A stretch of 64,000 nt of DNA from Limnephilus marmoratus (lineage: Eukaryota; Arthropoda; Insecta; Trichoptera; Limnephilidae). Of this stretch, positions 32,440 through 43,546 are shown piece after piece (within the stretch, counting starts at the first letter, position 1; the number at the start of each line of letters is the position of its first letter). The notes under the pieces were generated by a model. It saw only the letters and a program-made list of their open reading frames with translations, was not told the origin of the DNA and searched no databases. The position numbers and the translations under genes were made by a program. Where the stretch lies: assembly GCA_917880885.1 (NCBI GenBank), contig OU862934.1, positions 32,162,734 through 32,226,733 on the forward strand. Reading direction: 5' to 3'.

Positions 32440-32716
32440 ATTTTTCTTTTAAATTTAAATATAAGTAACGCACAAGAGTCCCTACTGCTCCCCACCGTCA
32501 GGAGCCAGTGAGATTAAGTGAAACATGTGAGTTATGTGTTGTGAGGCTGAAGGTATAGTGAAGAGGATGGCAGGAAAGTACCTGGCTATTGAGATCTGGT
32601 CACCAAACACGAATAAAGTCATTTCAAGCAATGTTTCGATTCTGAATTGTAGGACCTCTTACAAGGGCGGTACTGAGAGTGTCTTTCACTCTGGAACGTG
32701 CCGCAAATACATATAG
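32440..32716 (-). mobile_element. SINE2 body without head
   Basis: Opposite-strand SINE2 from ACGCACAAGAGTCCCTACTG through GGAAAGTACCTGGCTATTGAG to GGAACGTGCCGCAAATAC. The tRNA-like head is missing. Confidence 0.75.
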
Positions 32717-32753
32717 GACGTACTTGTCAATTTAAGTTTCTTATACAGTTAGC

Positions 32754-33326
32754 ACGGGTTGTTTAAAAAAATTTGACAGATACATCAAATATTTTAAGTT
32801 GATTTTCACATTCTGTGTTTGTTCTATTCAAGTTCTGTGATTATTTCAGTTTTATGAAGCAACTGGCCTATAATTATATAATAACAGAACTTGAATTCAA
32901 CTTACACAGAATGAGAAATATGTTTTTTTTACATTAGCTCCACACAGGAGGCCTTGAGAAAAATAATTTCCCTCAGGGCCTATGTCATCTTAGAGGATGC
33001 TGTGCGGAGGGTCTTTTTAAGGTACGGAAGGATATCAAGTTCTGGGAAGGAAAAAGGTATGAGGGGTGGGTAGGAATCTGGGGGTGTGTGTCCGAAAGTG
33101 ACGGACGGACGTACGAATCCACCCCTTCAACTACGGTGCAAGGCGATGATTTGAGAGAGTCCGGCTGGAAAGACCAAAAGGCCTCCCTCAACTGTTTCTC
33201 GATCGAGCCCGCCACGTAGCAGGTGGGCAGACGCATCCGCCACCAAGACCTGGACCAACCTTACCCCCCATGAAACATTGACTTCAAATATTTGATTAAT
33301 CCGTCAATTTTTTTGAAACAGCCCGT
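32754..33326. mobile_element. Foldback MITE with a SINE1 in its right arm
   Basis: The left arm begins ACGGGTTGTTTAAAAAAATT and runs about 95 bp to TTCAAGTTCTGTG. The right arm is its inverse in two pieces, 32878-32925 and 33271-33326 (ending GAAACAGCCCGT), with the SINE1 between. No coding content. Confidence 0.7.
32926..33270 (-). mobile_element. SINE1, long subtype, head truncated
   Basis: T-run, hairpin tail, then the long-type middle (GGCCTCCCTCAACTG, CCCGCCACGTAGCAGG) and CTTACCCCCCATGAA where the head stops. Confidence 0.8.
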
Positions 33327-33945
33327 CCTTTGTAAAAAGAAACTTGAAAATCGGTCCAGTTTTAGAGGAGAAAAATGCAAAAGAAGTGCAAAACCGAGAT
33401 TTCGACGATTATTATACATTTTATATTATTATCAACCCGAAGTACATTTTCCCTTTTGCTCAGTGTAAAGTTTTAAGGTAAGGAACTGGTAAAAGAAAGA
33501 CTCATCTTCAGGACAATTTTTAAGGGACTCTTGAGTTTATTGATTCTATTTCCAATTACATTTTTATAATCGGAAGATGCAAACTACCCGAGACAGACTA
33601 AGGAGTTAGTAGTTAATTAGGTGTGGTTTCAGCGAAGCGACGAGGAGAAAGAGGTATATCCCCTTAAAAAAACGCCATTTATAGAACAATCTCCTTGGCT
33701 GGCCAGAGCTTTGTACCTTCCGGAGACATCTGTTGTTAATTTATCTAACTAGCTATGAGAGTTCTCACCTAATGTTTTTACGTAGGATCTCGAGAGGTGT
33801 GAGTCCTGGCTAAATTCGATTTTTAAAGGTCTGAATTTCAGACACTCAGTATTCAAGAAAGTAAGAGAGATAGTAACAGCAACGGTTTGGTAAAATACCT
33901 ATTGTTCAAATGTCTTGCGACCGGGTTTCCTTTGTACTTTCTCGC
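33327..33945. other. No recognisable feature
   Basis: Mixed-composition sequence with only short frames. Confidence 0.35.
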
Positions 33946-33949
33946 TCGA

Positions 33950-34022
33950 ATTTTTCCAAGATTCGAACCCGCGACGTATGGATTCACAATTGAGGGTTTT
34001 ATCGACCACAGAAGTCTTAAAT
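33950..34022 (-). mobile_element. tRNA-like SINE head
   Basis: On minus, AGACTTCTGTGGTCGATAAA begins it and a good B box GGGTTCGAATC closes it. It belongs to the tRNA-derived SINE heads of this window; the body is not recognised. Confidence 0.6.
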
Positions 34023-34410
34023 AATAATTTATTAACACACTTACATTGGAGGCACATGTTAAAATCCAGTTTTAAAGTTATTCTTTTACTTATTCGAGTT
34101 CGGAGCACGCGACTGGTCGTAAGGCGAGCCCCAACGAGCTATCGAATTACACAAAACACGAATAAAGCCACAAGGGAATACAGACCTGAGCTATAAAAAT
34201 GTATTTGTTCCATAAATACTTGTCGAAACCTTATATGCGGTAAATATTTATCGATTTTTGTTACACGAAGGTTTTTTTAGGCGTAGAAAAGTACTCTAAA
34301 AGTTGGTACTTGCTTTAGGCCAGTTATACATAGAGGGCGACCGGAACTTGTTTCGGATATTACGAGGGAGACTTTTCGGTTGATCCCTTTAAGATACATG
34401 TGTAAAGCTT
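34023..34410. other. No recognisable feature
   Basis: No repeat or coding pattern recognised. Confidence 0.3.
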
Positions 34411-34414
34411 AAGG

Positions 34415-34835
34415 CGCTGCAACCAGGCTCAAAAAGAAGAAGATGGAGAGATATGAAATTAATTACGAATTTAGAGGAGCGCGCTAGTATTTAAAGTGAC
34501 AAATTCGATACGAAAATTGTGAAAATGTTTAATAAAACACGACTCGTTTAAAATAGAGCAAAAATCTAGTGGGGGTTGTTTTAAACAGCATTTAAAGAAA
34601 CACTGTGATTTTTTTTACATGTTACTTGTAAAATAACTGAAACAGGCGTGTTTATAATAATTTTTGGAGCATACTTTGCGATTTTTTTCTATCGAGGGAA
34701 ATTTATATAATTTACGTTTCGGCGCAGGCAATTTCTAGATATTATCTTCAAGAATAACATATTTTTTTAAGAGATATGTAATAAATCGGTAGAAATTCGG
34801 GTAGCGGAGTCTTAATCTGAGATGACGGGGCAGGT
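34415..34835 (+). repeat. Repeat U copy 2
   Basis: Uninterrupted copy. Starts near AAAAAGAAGAAGATGGAGAG, continues with GAGCGCGCTAG, AATAAAACACGACTCGTTT and TTTATATAATTTACG, and ends CGGTAGAAATTCGGGTAG. It is the plus-strand partner of 9610-10300. Confidence 0.7.
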
Positions 34836-35215
34836 GAGGGTTGGGATTGTATCTGGATTGTATATTTAAAGAGAACACATGTCAAAATCTACAATCTTAT
34901 AAAAAATATACCAAAATTTGACTAAAAAACATTGAAAGAGATATTTTTTTCGTGTAACTTTAAACAAAGCCTTTAACTATATCTATCATTAGACAGCTTT
35001 TAGAGAAGATATATTATATTATTTGCAATGTTTTTTGGTGGCTTTTTATGTCTTTAAATTGCACTTGTAACATCTATTCTTATAAAACTTTCACAAATGC
35101 GGTAATAACAGTGTAGACTGTTATTATGTTGTTGTTTTTAATTACATTTATTCAGTTAGGAAGTCTTTTTAAATACCTAATTATTTATGTTTTATTTTTT
35201 TTTATTTTATTTATT
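34836..35215. other. AT-rich spacer
   Basis: Contains a small AATAACAGT/ACTGTTATT hairpin at 35102-35127 and no other feature. Confidence 0.35.
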
Positions 35216-35224
35216 AACAGAAAC

Positions 35225-35490
35225 AAACAGTAAATCTAGTCTCTTTCAACGGAAGCAATCTTCCAAACAGGCCCTCCATTGATATGCTTGGTGTAACCCT
35301 AAGTGACCAGCTCAGGTATGGGGGCTCCATCGAAGCCAGAGTCAAGTTAGCCTCCCAAAAACTGGGCGTACTGTACAGGGCCCGCAGATACTTTAATAGT
35401 ACACAACTGCTAACCCTGTACAAATCGCAAGTGCGCCCCACGGTTGAATTTGGCAGCCACCTCTGGTCTGGAGCTCCAATAGAAGATAGA
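35225..35490 (+). mobile_element. LINE B fragment
   Basis: The frame reads VSFNGSNLPNRPSIDMLGV, RYGGSIEARVKLASQKLGVL and QVRPTVEFGSHLWSGAP, the RT thumb region lying just 5' of the part preserved at 12708-13169. Both ends are truncated; there is no tail. Confidence 0.8.
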
Positions 35491-35870
35491 TAGATATAGA
35501 TTTGAAGGTAAGATTTTTATAAATTTGTTTTGAATATGTTCTATGCTATCTATATATACTTTGTATAGAGGGTTCGGCTCTGTGGCATTTCTAATTGAAC
35601 CTATAAATCCTACCGATCCCTCAATATAAATATTTAAAAAATCCTTTGTAATCCTACATGTATTTAAAATGACTGATTTTTGCATTTTTATATACAAATT
35701 CTTTGACAAATCTAATATGCTTAAATTTTGAATCAGATTCCTAGGTATTATGCCAGTGGCCGAAATAACAAATGGCAATATTTTTATAGTCCGAGAATGC
35801 CAAATCTCATTTCCTAAATCTGTGTATTTTCTTATTTTTTCAGAAATAGTTTTTTGAAAAAATAAGAAAA
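35475..35870 (-). mobile_element. LINE C-terminal fragment with an ATGIIP motif
   Basis: The minus frame reads EKIRKYTDLGNEIWHSRTI, LPFVISATGIIPRNL and MQKSVILNTCRITKDFL. This is the C-terminal region of an arthropod non-LTR element in which an ATG(I/V)(I/V)P motif is conserved. No RT motifs are seen. Confidence 0.7.
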
Positions 35871-36037
35871 TAATTAATTTAATAATAATTAATTTAATTA
35901 ATAAAAATTTGTATTATATGTATTGTAATAAAAATTTTCATTAAAAATGAATAAATAATAAATAAAATAAATTGCGAATTTTTTTGCTAATCATACTCGT
36001 AAACAATGACATTGCAATACTTTTAAACTTTACAATT

Positions 36038-36380
36038 TTGGAGGCAGGTTCCCAGGTTCATCAAGTGAGGTGTGTTCAGGTCTTGGCGGCGGATATGCTG
36101 GCTCGCCAGCTGCGTGGTGGGCCGGGCAACTGGTGTCGACCCATCGTCTTGCAATGCAGTGGGAGGGTGGGATGGGATTCATATAATCCGTCACTCCTGG
36201 ATACATTGACATCCCTAGATTCTTACCTACCCCTTATACCTTTTTTCCATCTCAGAACAAACTCTCCTTTCTTTACTTAAAAATTCCTTCCACACAGCAT
36301 CTTCAGAGATGACAAGACCCTGAGGGATATTATTATTTTAATATCACCGCCTCCTGTGTGGAGCTAATCTAAAAAAAAAA
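36038..36380 (+). mobile_element. SINE1, long subtype, head deleted
   Basis: Begins in the head (TTTTGGAGGCAGG), jumps to CCCAGGTTCATCAAGTGAGG, has the full long-type middle (GCTGCGTGGTGGGCCGGGC) and the tail with GCCTCCTGTGTGGAGC and A-run. Confidence 0.8.
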
Positions 36381-36384
36381 TCAC

Positions 36385-36755
36385 ATTTATCTTTAGAATT
36401 ATTATTGTCTCAAAAATGAAGATAAAATGTGGCAAGTAAGAAGCACTCTTACGTTTCCAGGAAAATAAGTAATTCAAACGTTGTTCAAGTTTGGTAAAGA
36501 CAGACTTTCAAAGAATATGTGTGTATGAACGAAATAAACCATAAGACGGGGCAATGTTATTGTATTTCAAAGTTGCGTCGAAAACTGCATTCTATTTACC
36601 AATTAATAGTACACCTAGTTACTGAGATATGAAGAAATTAATTTACTTATATATTTTTTTCCAAAACTTAATCATCCTTATCGAATTGTACACATAAAAA
36701 TATATAATTATTGTAAAATATTTTGTGGTGTTTATTAATTAAATTAATTAAAAGA
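36385..36755. other. No recognisable feature
   Basis: AT-rich sequence; no frame or repeat partner. Confidence 0.3.
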
Positions 36756-36806
36756 CGGCCTCCGTGGTCGATCGAGGGGTAAGGCTCTCGACTACCATCA
36801 GAATGA

Positions 36807-37054
36807 TGTTTGGTGATTTAGCAGGGGTGCCCGGGTTCATGGGGTGAGGTTTGTCTAGGTCTTGGAAGCGGATGACCAGGACATACTGAACCCCAGATTC
36901 CTACCCACCCCTTAAACCCTTTTCCTTCCCAGAACTCTCCTCTCCTTCCTTTCCTTAAAAAAACCCTCCACCACAGCATCCTCAAAGATGACATAGGCCC
37001 TGAGGGAAATTATTTTCCTCAGGGCCTCCTGTGTGGAGCTCATGTAAAAAAAAA
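36807..37054 (+). mobile_element. SINE1, 5'-truncated, nested in a SINE2 head
   Basis: Starts at GGTGATTTAGCAGGGGTGCC and ends GTGGAGCTCATG plus ten A. It is the short subtype and near-identical to 62760-63102. Confidence 0.85.
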
Positions 37055-37304
37055 AGAATCCCAGCGTGCGCAAGTAAATTTGATTTGTGTTATATTTAAT
37101 CGTTTAAAATAATATATAATGTATTTGTGCGGCTCGTTTCAGAGTAGAAGATACTCTCAGTATCGCCCTGGTATTAGACCACCTTTCAGAATTGAAACGT
37201 TTATTGAAATTTAGATCTGAATTGCCAGGTACTTCTCCATCTTCCTCTATCCCATATCATTCCCTTCCCCACTGCCCGTCACATGCATATTCTAATTGGC
37301 TCCA

Positions 37305-37800
37305 GGCGGTTGGGAGCAGTTGGGACTCTTAGGCGGTATTCTCATAAAAAACATTTTAGGTTAAGTCCCACCCCACTACCTTTCACAACATACATATTCT
37401 TACTGGCTCAAGGCGGTTGGGATCAATTGGGATTCTTGTGCGATATTCATATAACAATGTTAGGTTAGGTCCCACCCCACTACCTCTCACAACATACATA
37501 TTCTCACTGGCTCAAGGCGGTTGGGTGCAATTGGGATTCTTGTGCGATATTCATATAAAAATGTTAGGTTAGGTCCCACCCCACTACCCCTCACAACACA
37601 TATATTCTCACTACTCCAGGCGGTTGGGAGCAGTTGGGATTCTTGTGCGATATTCATATAAAAATGTTAGGTTAGGTCCCACCCCACTACCCCTCACAAC
37701 ACATATATTCTCACTACTCCAGGCGGTTGGGAGCAGTTTGGACTCTTGTGCTGTATTCACATTTAAAAAAGTTAGGTTAGGTTTAGGTACTTCGTCTTCC
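37305..37800 (+). repeat. Five-unit tandem array, 103-107 bp, from a SINE2 tail
   Basis: Units start at GGCGGTTGGG at 37305, 37412, 37516, 37619 and 37722. Each holds CAGTTGGGA(T/C)TCTTGTGC, GTTAGGTTAGG and CCCACCCCACTACC. The last two are almost identical, which points to recent unequal exchange. Confidence 0.9.
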
Positions 37801-38360
37801 TCTGCAAAATCTTTCATCGATGTCTCCCTGGATTTTGCATTTGGGAGACAATAAAAACCTAATAATATTCTTGTTCTATCTGCCTACCCTTAGAGGTACC
37901 TTATTTAAGGTTTATCTTGATCTCTGAGCCTGAGCCGGCACGTCTGCGTTATATTTTCAAATCACCAATAACTCCGCTTAAGTTTAGCAAGGGGGAAGGG
38001 GGGGATTTAAAATCCGTGTCCTAAAAGTCATGTTTAGTAAGAGGACTGGTTTTTCATATATAGTCTACTAAAATTTATAAAAATTGAAGAAAAATTGTCA
38101 AAATAGGTGATATACATTGATATACCTGTAATTAGGTGAATAAACTAGGGTTGACCAAATTGTTAATTGCTTGCGTCTAATATTCGCCCACTCCCACTTT
38201 ATTGTCCTTTTCTCTCTAAACTATGTAAATATTAAAAAAAAAAACTTAATTTGTAGTTCTGTGAATGCTTCCAAAAAGTATCTTTAATTTGAAAAATCAA
38301 AACAAAAAATTGAAGGTTTGTAAGTAGGTAGGTACTTAAATATCTACCTAATTAATTTTA
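37801..38360. other. No recognisable feature
   Basis: Spacer sequence with no frame or repeat partner. Confidence 0.3.
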
Positions 38361-38362
38361 AA

Positions 38363-38757
38363 TCTTATATACAAACATGAATCGCTGAATGTGTTGCTAA
38401 GCGCATAACTTTCGAAAGACTGCACCAAATTGGATAATTTTTTTTGTGTGTTCGTTATTGTCGGGACAAGGATTTTATAAAACTTCCGGTGAGCTCTGGC
38501 ATTATGAAATTTGTTAAAAAAAATGCTATTGGTGGCACGCGAGGTTTGAAAACTGAATGTATGGAAAGCGGGAGGGAGGGAGAGATGATGAGGGTGGATG
38601 TGGAGGGGGTGAGGGAGGGGGGAGAGGGAGGGGGGAGAGGGAGGGGGGAGGGGGAGGGGGGTTGGGAAGGGGGGGAGGTGGAAGGGGGAGGGGAAGGGGG
38701 GAGGGGTAGGGCGGAGAGGGGACGCGAGACGCAAACATTGAGATAGTGATTGATATT
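38363..38757 (+). mobile_element. Helitron, 3' end missing
   Basis: TC start, CTTATATACAAACATGAATC, TTGTCGGGACAAGG and a long block of GGGGGAGAGGGAGG type at 38571-38715. It ends without hairpin or CTAG where LINE B begins. Confidence 0.8.
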
Positions 38758-38759
38758 TA

Positions 38760-39262
38760 GTGCGCCCCACGGTTGAATTTGGCAGCCACCTCTAGTCTGG
38801 AGCTCCAAAATACCTAAAAAAACCCTTGACTCTTGATAGATTCTCCCATCTTAACAGACGGACTGCAATCTTTAAAGCATAGGCGTCAGGTGGGAATGCT
38901 GTCCTTGTTCTACCGGTATAACAATGGAAGATGGTCCAGGAACTAGCATCATTGATCCCCTCGGCACCGGTGCATAGTCGGGAAACACGTCAAACACGCG
39001 CCCCAACATTTGTACACGGTTGACATTACTCACATGAGAACGGGTCGTTTCTATGACTCGTCCTTGAGTTCAACGGCTCGGCTGTGGAACAATTTGCCGG
39101 CCTCTGTGTTTCCTCCCTTCTACAACATGGGTCTCTTTAAGACCCATGTTCACTCCTTCCTTCCTCAAAAAGACCCTCCACACAGCATCTACAAAGATGA
39201 CATAGGCCCTGAGGGAAATTATTTTCCTTAGGGCCTCCTGTTTGGAGTTAATGTAAAAAAAA
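38760..39262 (+). mobile_element. LINE B copy with intact 3' tail
   Basis: Starts GTGCGCCCCACGGTTGAATT, has the C-terminal coding region (TVDITHMRTGRFYDSSLSS, STARLWNNLPASVFPP) with frameshifts, then the hairpin CCCTGAGGGAAATTATTTTC and a tail of AATAAATAAA. Confidence 0.85.
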
Positions 39263-39387
39263 TAAATAAAGTGACGTTGTTCAAAGCAACGTCACTATCT
39301 CAATGTCAATAATTCGACAGTGATCGAAAAATAAATAATCAACGATTGTAATAAACAATCCACTGATTAAAAACATATATTTAACTA

Positions 39388-40528
39388 TATATTTTAACTA
39401 TGGAGTTCCGCAAGGATCCATACTAGGGCCACTACTGTTCCAACTTTATATCAATGATATTTCGCAATTAGAATTAAACGGTGAAATTTTCTTATATGCA
39501 GATGATACTGCAATATTCTACTGGGGTAAAGATCTAAACATACTACTAGAAAAAGCACAAAGTGACCTAGAAAGAATTTGCGGTTGGCTCCAATCAAATA
39601 TCCTAACAATGAATATAAAAAAAACAGGATACATGATTTTAAGTTCAAACCGTAAAATAATTCCTCCACATGTACCATTAAAAATTAAAAATAACGATTT
39701 GCAAATCCTGAAACAGGAAAAATATCTTGGGCTGTGCATCGATAAGCATTTAACTTTTAAACGACACATTCAAAATGTAAAAGATAAAATCACACCCTTA
39801 ATTAGCGTTTTTAGCCGCTTATCATATCTATTACCAATTAGATTAAAAAAAAGTTTATACTATAGTCTCGTACACTCACACCTAAATTACCTGATTGAAA
39901 TCTGGGGAAATGCGTATAAAACATACATCAATGAATTACAGGTAATTCAAAATAAGATAATCAAAAAACTATTTCACTACGAATCCAAAACATCCACAAA
40001 AAAAATATATTTAGAAACAAAACTGCTAACATTAAGAAAACTATACGAGTACAATATATGTGTCCTTATATACAAAATAAATAATAAACTCATACATACA
40101 AACACAGAATTCATTAAAACGTCCCAAGTACACAAACATTTTACACGACAACACGATAACATACGTTTAAACACCATTCATACTAACTACGGTAAGTAAT
40201 CAATTAGTTACGAGGGGGGCAATTTATATAATTGCCTTCCAGATGATATCAAAAACGAAAAAAGTGTGTGCAAATTCAAAAAAAAATTGTTCATGTTTAT
40301 TCACAAAAAACAAAGTAGTGATAGTGAATAATATCGTATGGTAATATAATATCATGTAAATGTTAGTATTGCAATCTAATGTAATCTAAGGTTATGAAAT
40401 GTAAAAACCATGTAATGTAAAAACTATGTAATACAATGTAAAAAGTACATATTTCAATATTCTAGTTAAGTAAGTGAAAATGTTATTTTCTTTTTTACTG
40501 GAATAAAAAACTTATGAAAAAAAAAATA
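39388..40528 (+). mobile_element. LINE E copy 2
   Basis: Truncated 5' at the VPQGS motif; runs through the C-terminal domain and a 3' UTR identical in layout to copy 1 (TTTTTTACTGGAATAAAAAA), ending in an A-run at 40515-40528. It is opposite in orientation to copy 1, about 38 kb away. Confidence 0.88.
39391..40331 (+). pseudogene. LINE E RT C-terminal region, one stop
   Basis: The frame opens NYGVPQGSILGPLLFQLYI with YADD at 39495-39506, NILTMNIKKTGYMILSSN, QEKYLGLCIDKHLTF and HSHLNYLIEIWGNAY. A TAA at 40197-40199 interrupts the frame where copy 1 has CAA (Q). After it the same frame continues to the natural stop at 40329-40331. Copy 1 lacks 60 bp here, so the two copies are damaged at different places. 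Confidence 0.88.
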
Positions 40529-40666
40529 TATATTTAAAGTATGATATATATATGTATGCATCTTTTTCAAATTTTCTTCATAAAATTATATTATACCATT
40601 ATATTGAGAAAAAAAATGCGAATTACAATGGGAATCACTTTGAACAATCTAAATAAATAACTAATT

Positions 40667-41300
40667 AGCCATGACGCCGTTTCGCCGCAGGGGTAAGCAG
40701 AGAGGACGGGCCGCCAAACATCTCGGTCTTGGCACACACTCCTTGCCTCGTTCACATTCATACATCGTCTCATTCTATCTATTATCTCATCGCTCTTCTA
40801 TTATTCTGAGTCTTGACATGGCCCGACTCAAGTATCTGATTCACTTGGTCGTGCCATGTCTTTCTCGGACGTCCCCGACTTCTTCTACCCTTCACATCTG
40901 CGTCATATATTCTCCTTACACTCCTTTCGTCGTTCATTCGCTCTACATGCCCAAATCATCGGAGTGTTCCTTTCTCGATCTTACTCATTACGCTTACATC
41001 AGCCTTGAATTACTTGCGGATTTCCACATTTCTCACACGATCATACATGTTTTACCACACATACGCTTCAGGGATCTCATTTCTACAGCATTCAAGTCTA
41101 CTTTCATCCTTCCTCTGCCAGTTCCATGCCTCACTGCCATACATAAGGGTAGGTACCAGTACTCCTTTATGGACGGCTAGTCTCGCGTCTTTGGACAGTT
41201 TTTTTGTTGGTGCCAACGGCGTTCAGTCCTCCATTAATAGAGTTACCTGCATTCACCCTTCTTTCAATATCTCTATCAGCCTTCTCATCTCTCGAACAAG
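40667..41300 (-). mobile_element. RTE-like LINE C-terminal part, uninterrupted
   Basis: Minus-strand pieces read MRRCMNVNEARSVCQDRDVW and VLSAYPCGE near the 3' end, with the GRPRKTWH-like, RWFGHVERMN-like and NGGLNAVG regions following 5'. Several stops. It is the longest unbroken copy of this RTE piece in the window. Confidence 0.75.
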
Positions 41301-41353
41301 TTAGTACTATGAACAAGTGAGCAATTATTGTGGGCACCGTACATTCGAGCCTT

Positions 41354-41430
41354 CCCTCGGCCTCCGTGGTCGAAGGGTAAGGCTCTTGACTCGCAATGCG
41401 AAGATTGCGGAATCGAATCCCGACTTTTTA
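41354..41430 (+). mobile_element. tRNA-like SINE head
   Basis: GGCCTCCGTGGTCGAAGGGT, AAGGCTCTTGACTCGC and B box GGAATCGAATCCC. The following sequence is not the SINE2 body, so this may be a different SINE family with a related head. Confidence 0.6.
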
Positions 41431-41690
41431 TAACTTTGCTTTGCTCAGTCGAACTTAATCCACGTGTCCGGCGTCCTTAGATTAAGCGACGCGTGTGTGT
41501 TGAAAAGAGCGTAGTTGTGGATTTGAGCAGTGTTGAGTTTTAGTTTCGGCTTAGCAGATGATTAGTAGGATTGGGAACACTGGCCGTAAGTCATGTAAGT
41601 CAGTAGCTTGAGATTACCTATTAGAGGTGTTGGTAAACCAATAAAGTATTCTAATGTTGGCGGTACATATACTTACCCCCAAATAGAGTA
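41431..41690. other. Unclassified body with a SINE1-like fragment
   Basis: 41630-41690 (GAGGTGTTGGTAAACC, GGCGGTACATATACTTACCC) is a degenerate SINE1 head on minus. The preceding 200 bp may be the body of the tRNA-headed SINE. Confidence 0.4.
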
Positions 41691-42039
41691 CTCCAGTCCA
41701 TTTTTTCAATGAATAATAACCTTCTAACTTAAATAACTGCATTTTTATTTTTATTTTTAGAGTAAGTTTAAATAGTTAAAATAATTGTCAAAATTTTAAT
41801 TTTTCAAGCCCCCCCGAAAACCACCGTATGTTTGGTGAATCATGTGACGTCATCACTCCTGAAAAATTAGCATAGAATCGGGCAATCAGCTGATCTGTTG
41901 CCGCCATTTTAAATTCCGTCGTTCGAAGTATTCTCCCAAGAAATAGCATTACTATTTTTTTGTGCAGTAGTTTTTGAATATTTTCAATAATAGAGATAAA
42001 CTAATAAGAGATACCTTTATTTTTGAAACATTATTTAGG

Positions 42040-42067
42040 CCTAAATAATGTTTCAATAAACACAACA
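42040..42067. repeat. Near-perfect 28-bp palindrome in the left unit
   Basis: AAACATTATTTAGG and its complement CCTAAATAATGTTT stand head to head. The right unit has a degenerate version (ATTATTTAGGCCTGAATAAT). Confidence 0.75.
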
Positions 42068-42395
42068 ACTAAATCTCTATAAACAGTATGTAAATAAACG
42101 AATAAATTAATACAATGGATTGTATCATTCCTTTATTCCCATACATTTCCCATACAATGACTTTACGGTGACGTCACGACACGAGGAACAGTGACGTCAC
42201 CACTAAACATTTCAATAATACCAACTTGACAGCGTGTTTTCACGATCCGATTAAAAATGGATTTTTTAATATTTTTTTTAAAACTCTGCATTTAATATTA
42301 TTCAATAAAACTTATATATTCAGAATCAGCGTGTGTTGGTCTATATGAACATATTTTTTTAAAGCCAGAATATTGTTCACTGGAGTTCCTTATTG

Positions 42396-42896
42396 TAACC
42401 GAACCTAATAACTAAAATCTAAATTATTCCTAAATTTAAAAAAAAAATAGAAGCATCCATTGAAATACTGGTTTGAGTGGGTATGTATAAGTAAGTCAAA
42501 AATATATCTCTGGAAAGAAGGGAACTTACGCAGTGATTTGTGGACGATACGTCCCGGGAGGAAATTGACTTGTCCCTTTTTTACGTAATAACGTCTAATA
42601 ATATGATTACATGCACCCAAGGAGAAAAACCTATTTCCGTCTTGATAGAGTGGTCAACTTACCAAAACGGAGGATTTTTAGAAATGCTACTAATAAAATT
42701 AAATGTACATTATTGATGAAAAGAGAAATTGTTGTTAATATTTATCCTTGTTTAACAATCAATTATTATTATAAAATAATAATGATAACATAAAATTTAA
42801 GTTGTTTCTTGTTTTTATTCTTTTCTAATGAAATAATACGTTTTTAGAAAGTTAAATTAGTATTTTTTTATAAAGCAATTAAGAATTTTAATTCTA
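42396..42896. other. Centre of the foldback composite
   Basis: Two overlapping frames of 60-71 residues exist here (42611-42793 plus, 42405-42620 minus), without recognised motifs. I do not call a gene. Confidence 0.35.
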
Positions 42897-43546
42897 ATAA
42901 GGAACTCCAGTGAAAAATATTCTGGCTTTAAAAAAATATGGTCATATAGACCAATAAACGCTGATTCTGAATATGTAAGTTCTATTTAATTATATTAAAC
43001 GCAGAATTTTTTAAAAAATATTAAAAAGTCCATTTTTAATCGGGTCGTAAAAACACGCCGTCAAGGTGGCGTCACTGTTCGACTTGTCGTGACGTCACCG
43101 TAAAGTCATTGTATGGGAATGTGTGACATGACACAAGCCATCGTATTAATTTATTCGTTTATAGAGATAGAGATTTAGTTGTTGTGTTTATTAAAATATT
43201 ATTTAGGCCTGAATAATGTTTCAAAAATAAAGGTATCTCTTATTAGTTTATCTCTATTATTGAAAATATTCAAAAACTACTGCACAAAAAAAAATAGTAA
43301 TGCTACTTTTAGTGAGAATACTTCGAACACCGAATTCAAAATGGCGGCAGTTGATCAGCTGATTGCCCGATCGTATAGTAACTTTTCAGGAGTGTTGACG
43401 TCACACGATTCACTATACATAATATGGTGGCTTTCGGGGATCTTGAAAAATTACAACTTTGACAATTATTTAAACTAACTATAAAAAAATATATATGCAG
43501 TTATTTAAGTTAGAAGGTCATTAAAAAAAACTGGACTGGAGTTCTC

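Larger units (their letters stand above)
36762..37800 (+). mobile_element. SINE2 with nested SINE1 and expanded tail
   Basis: The tRNA-like head begins GGCCTCCGTGGTCGATCG (36765) and is cut near 36800 by a SINE1. After the SINE1 A-tail, the head resumes with GAATCCCAGCGTGCGCAAG (37056 on), followed by the SINE2 body (GTATCGCCCTGGTATTAGAC, TTCAGAATTGAAACG). The distal end is repeated five times in tandem. Confidence 0.8.
41692..43546. mobile_element. Foldback composite: two inverted 650-700-bp units
   Basis: The left unit (41692-42390) and right unit (42897-43546) are inverted copies sharing GACGTCA, GGGCAATCAGCTGATC, AATAATAGAGATAAACT, TTTACGGTGACGTCAC and GATTCTGAATAT landmarks. Each unit has short ends with ACTCCAGT/ACTGGAGT on both sides, so each may be a MITE. 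About 500 bp of AT-rich DNA lies between. No transposase was recognised. Confidence 0.8.

Noticed and set aside
42405..42793. Transposase gene in the centre of the foldback composite
   Set aside because: The two overlapping frames are short, with no zinc-finger, THAP or catalytic motif that I could identify.
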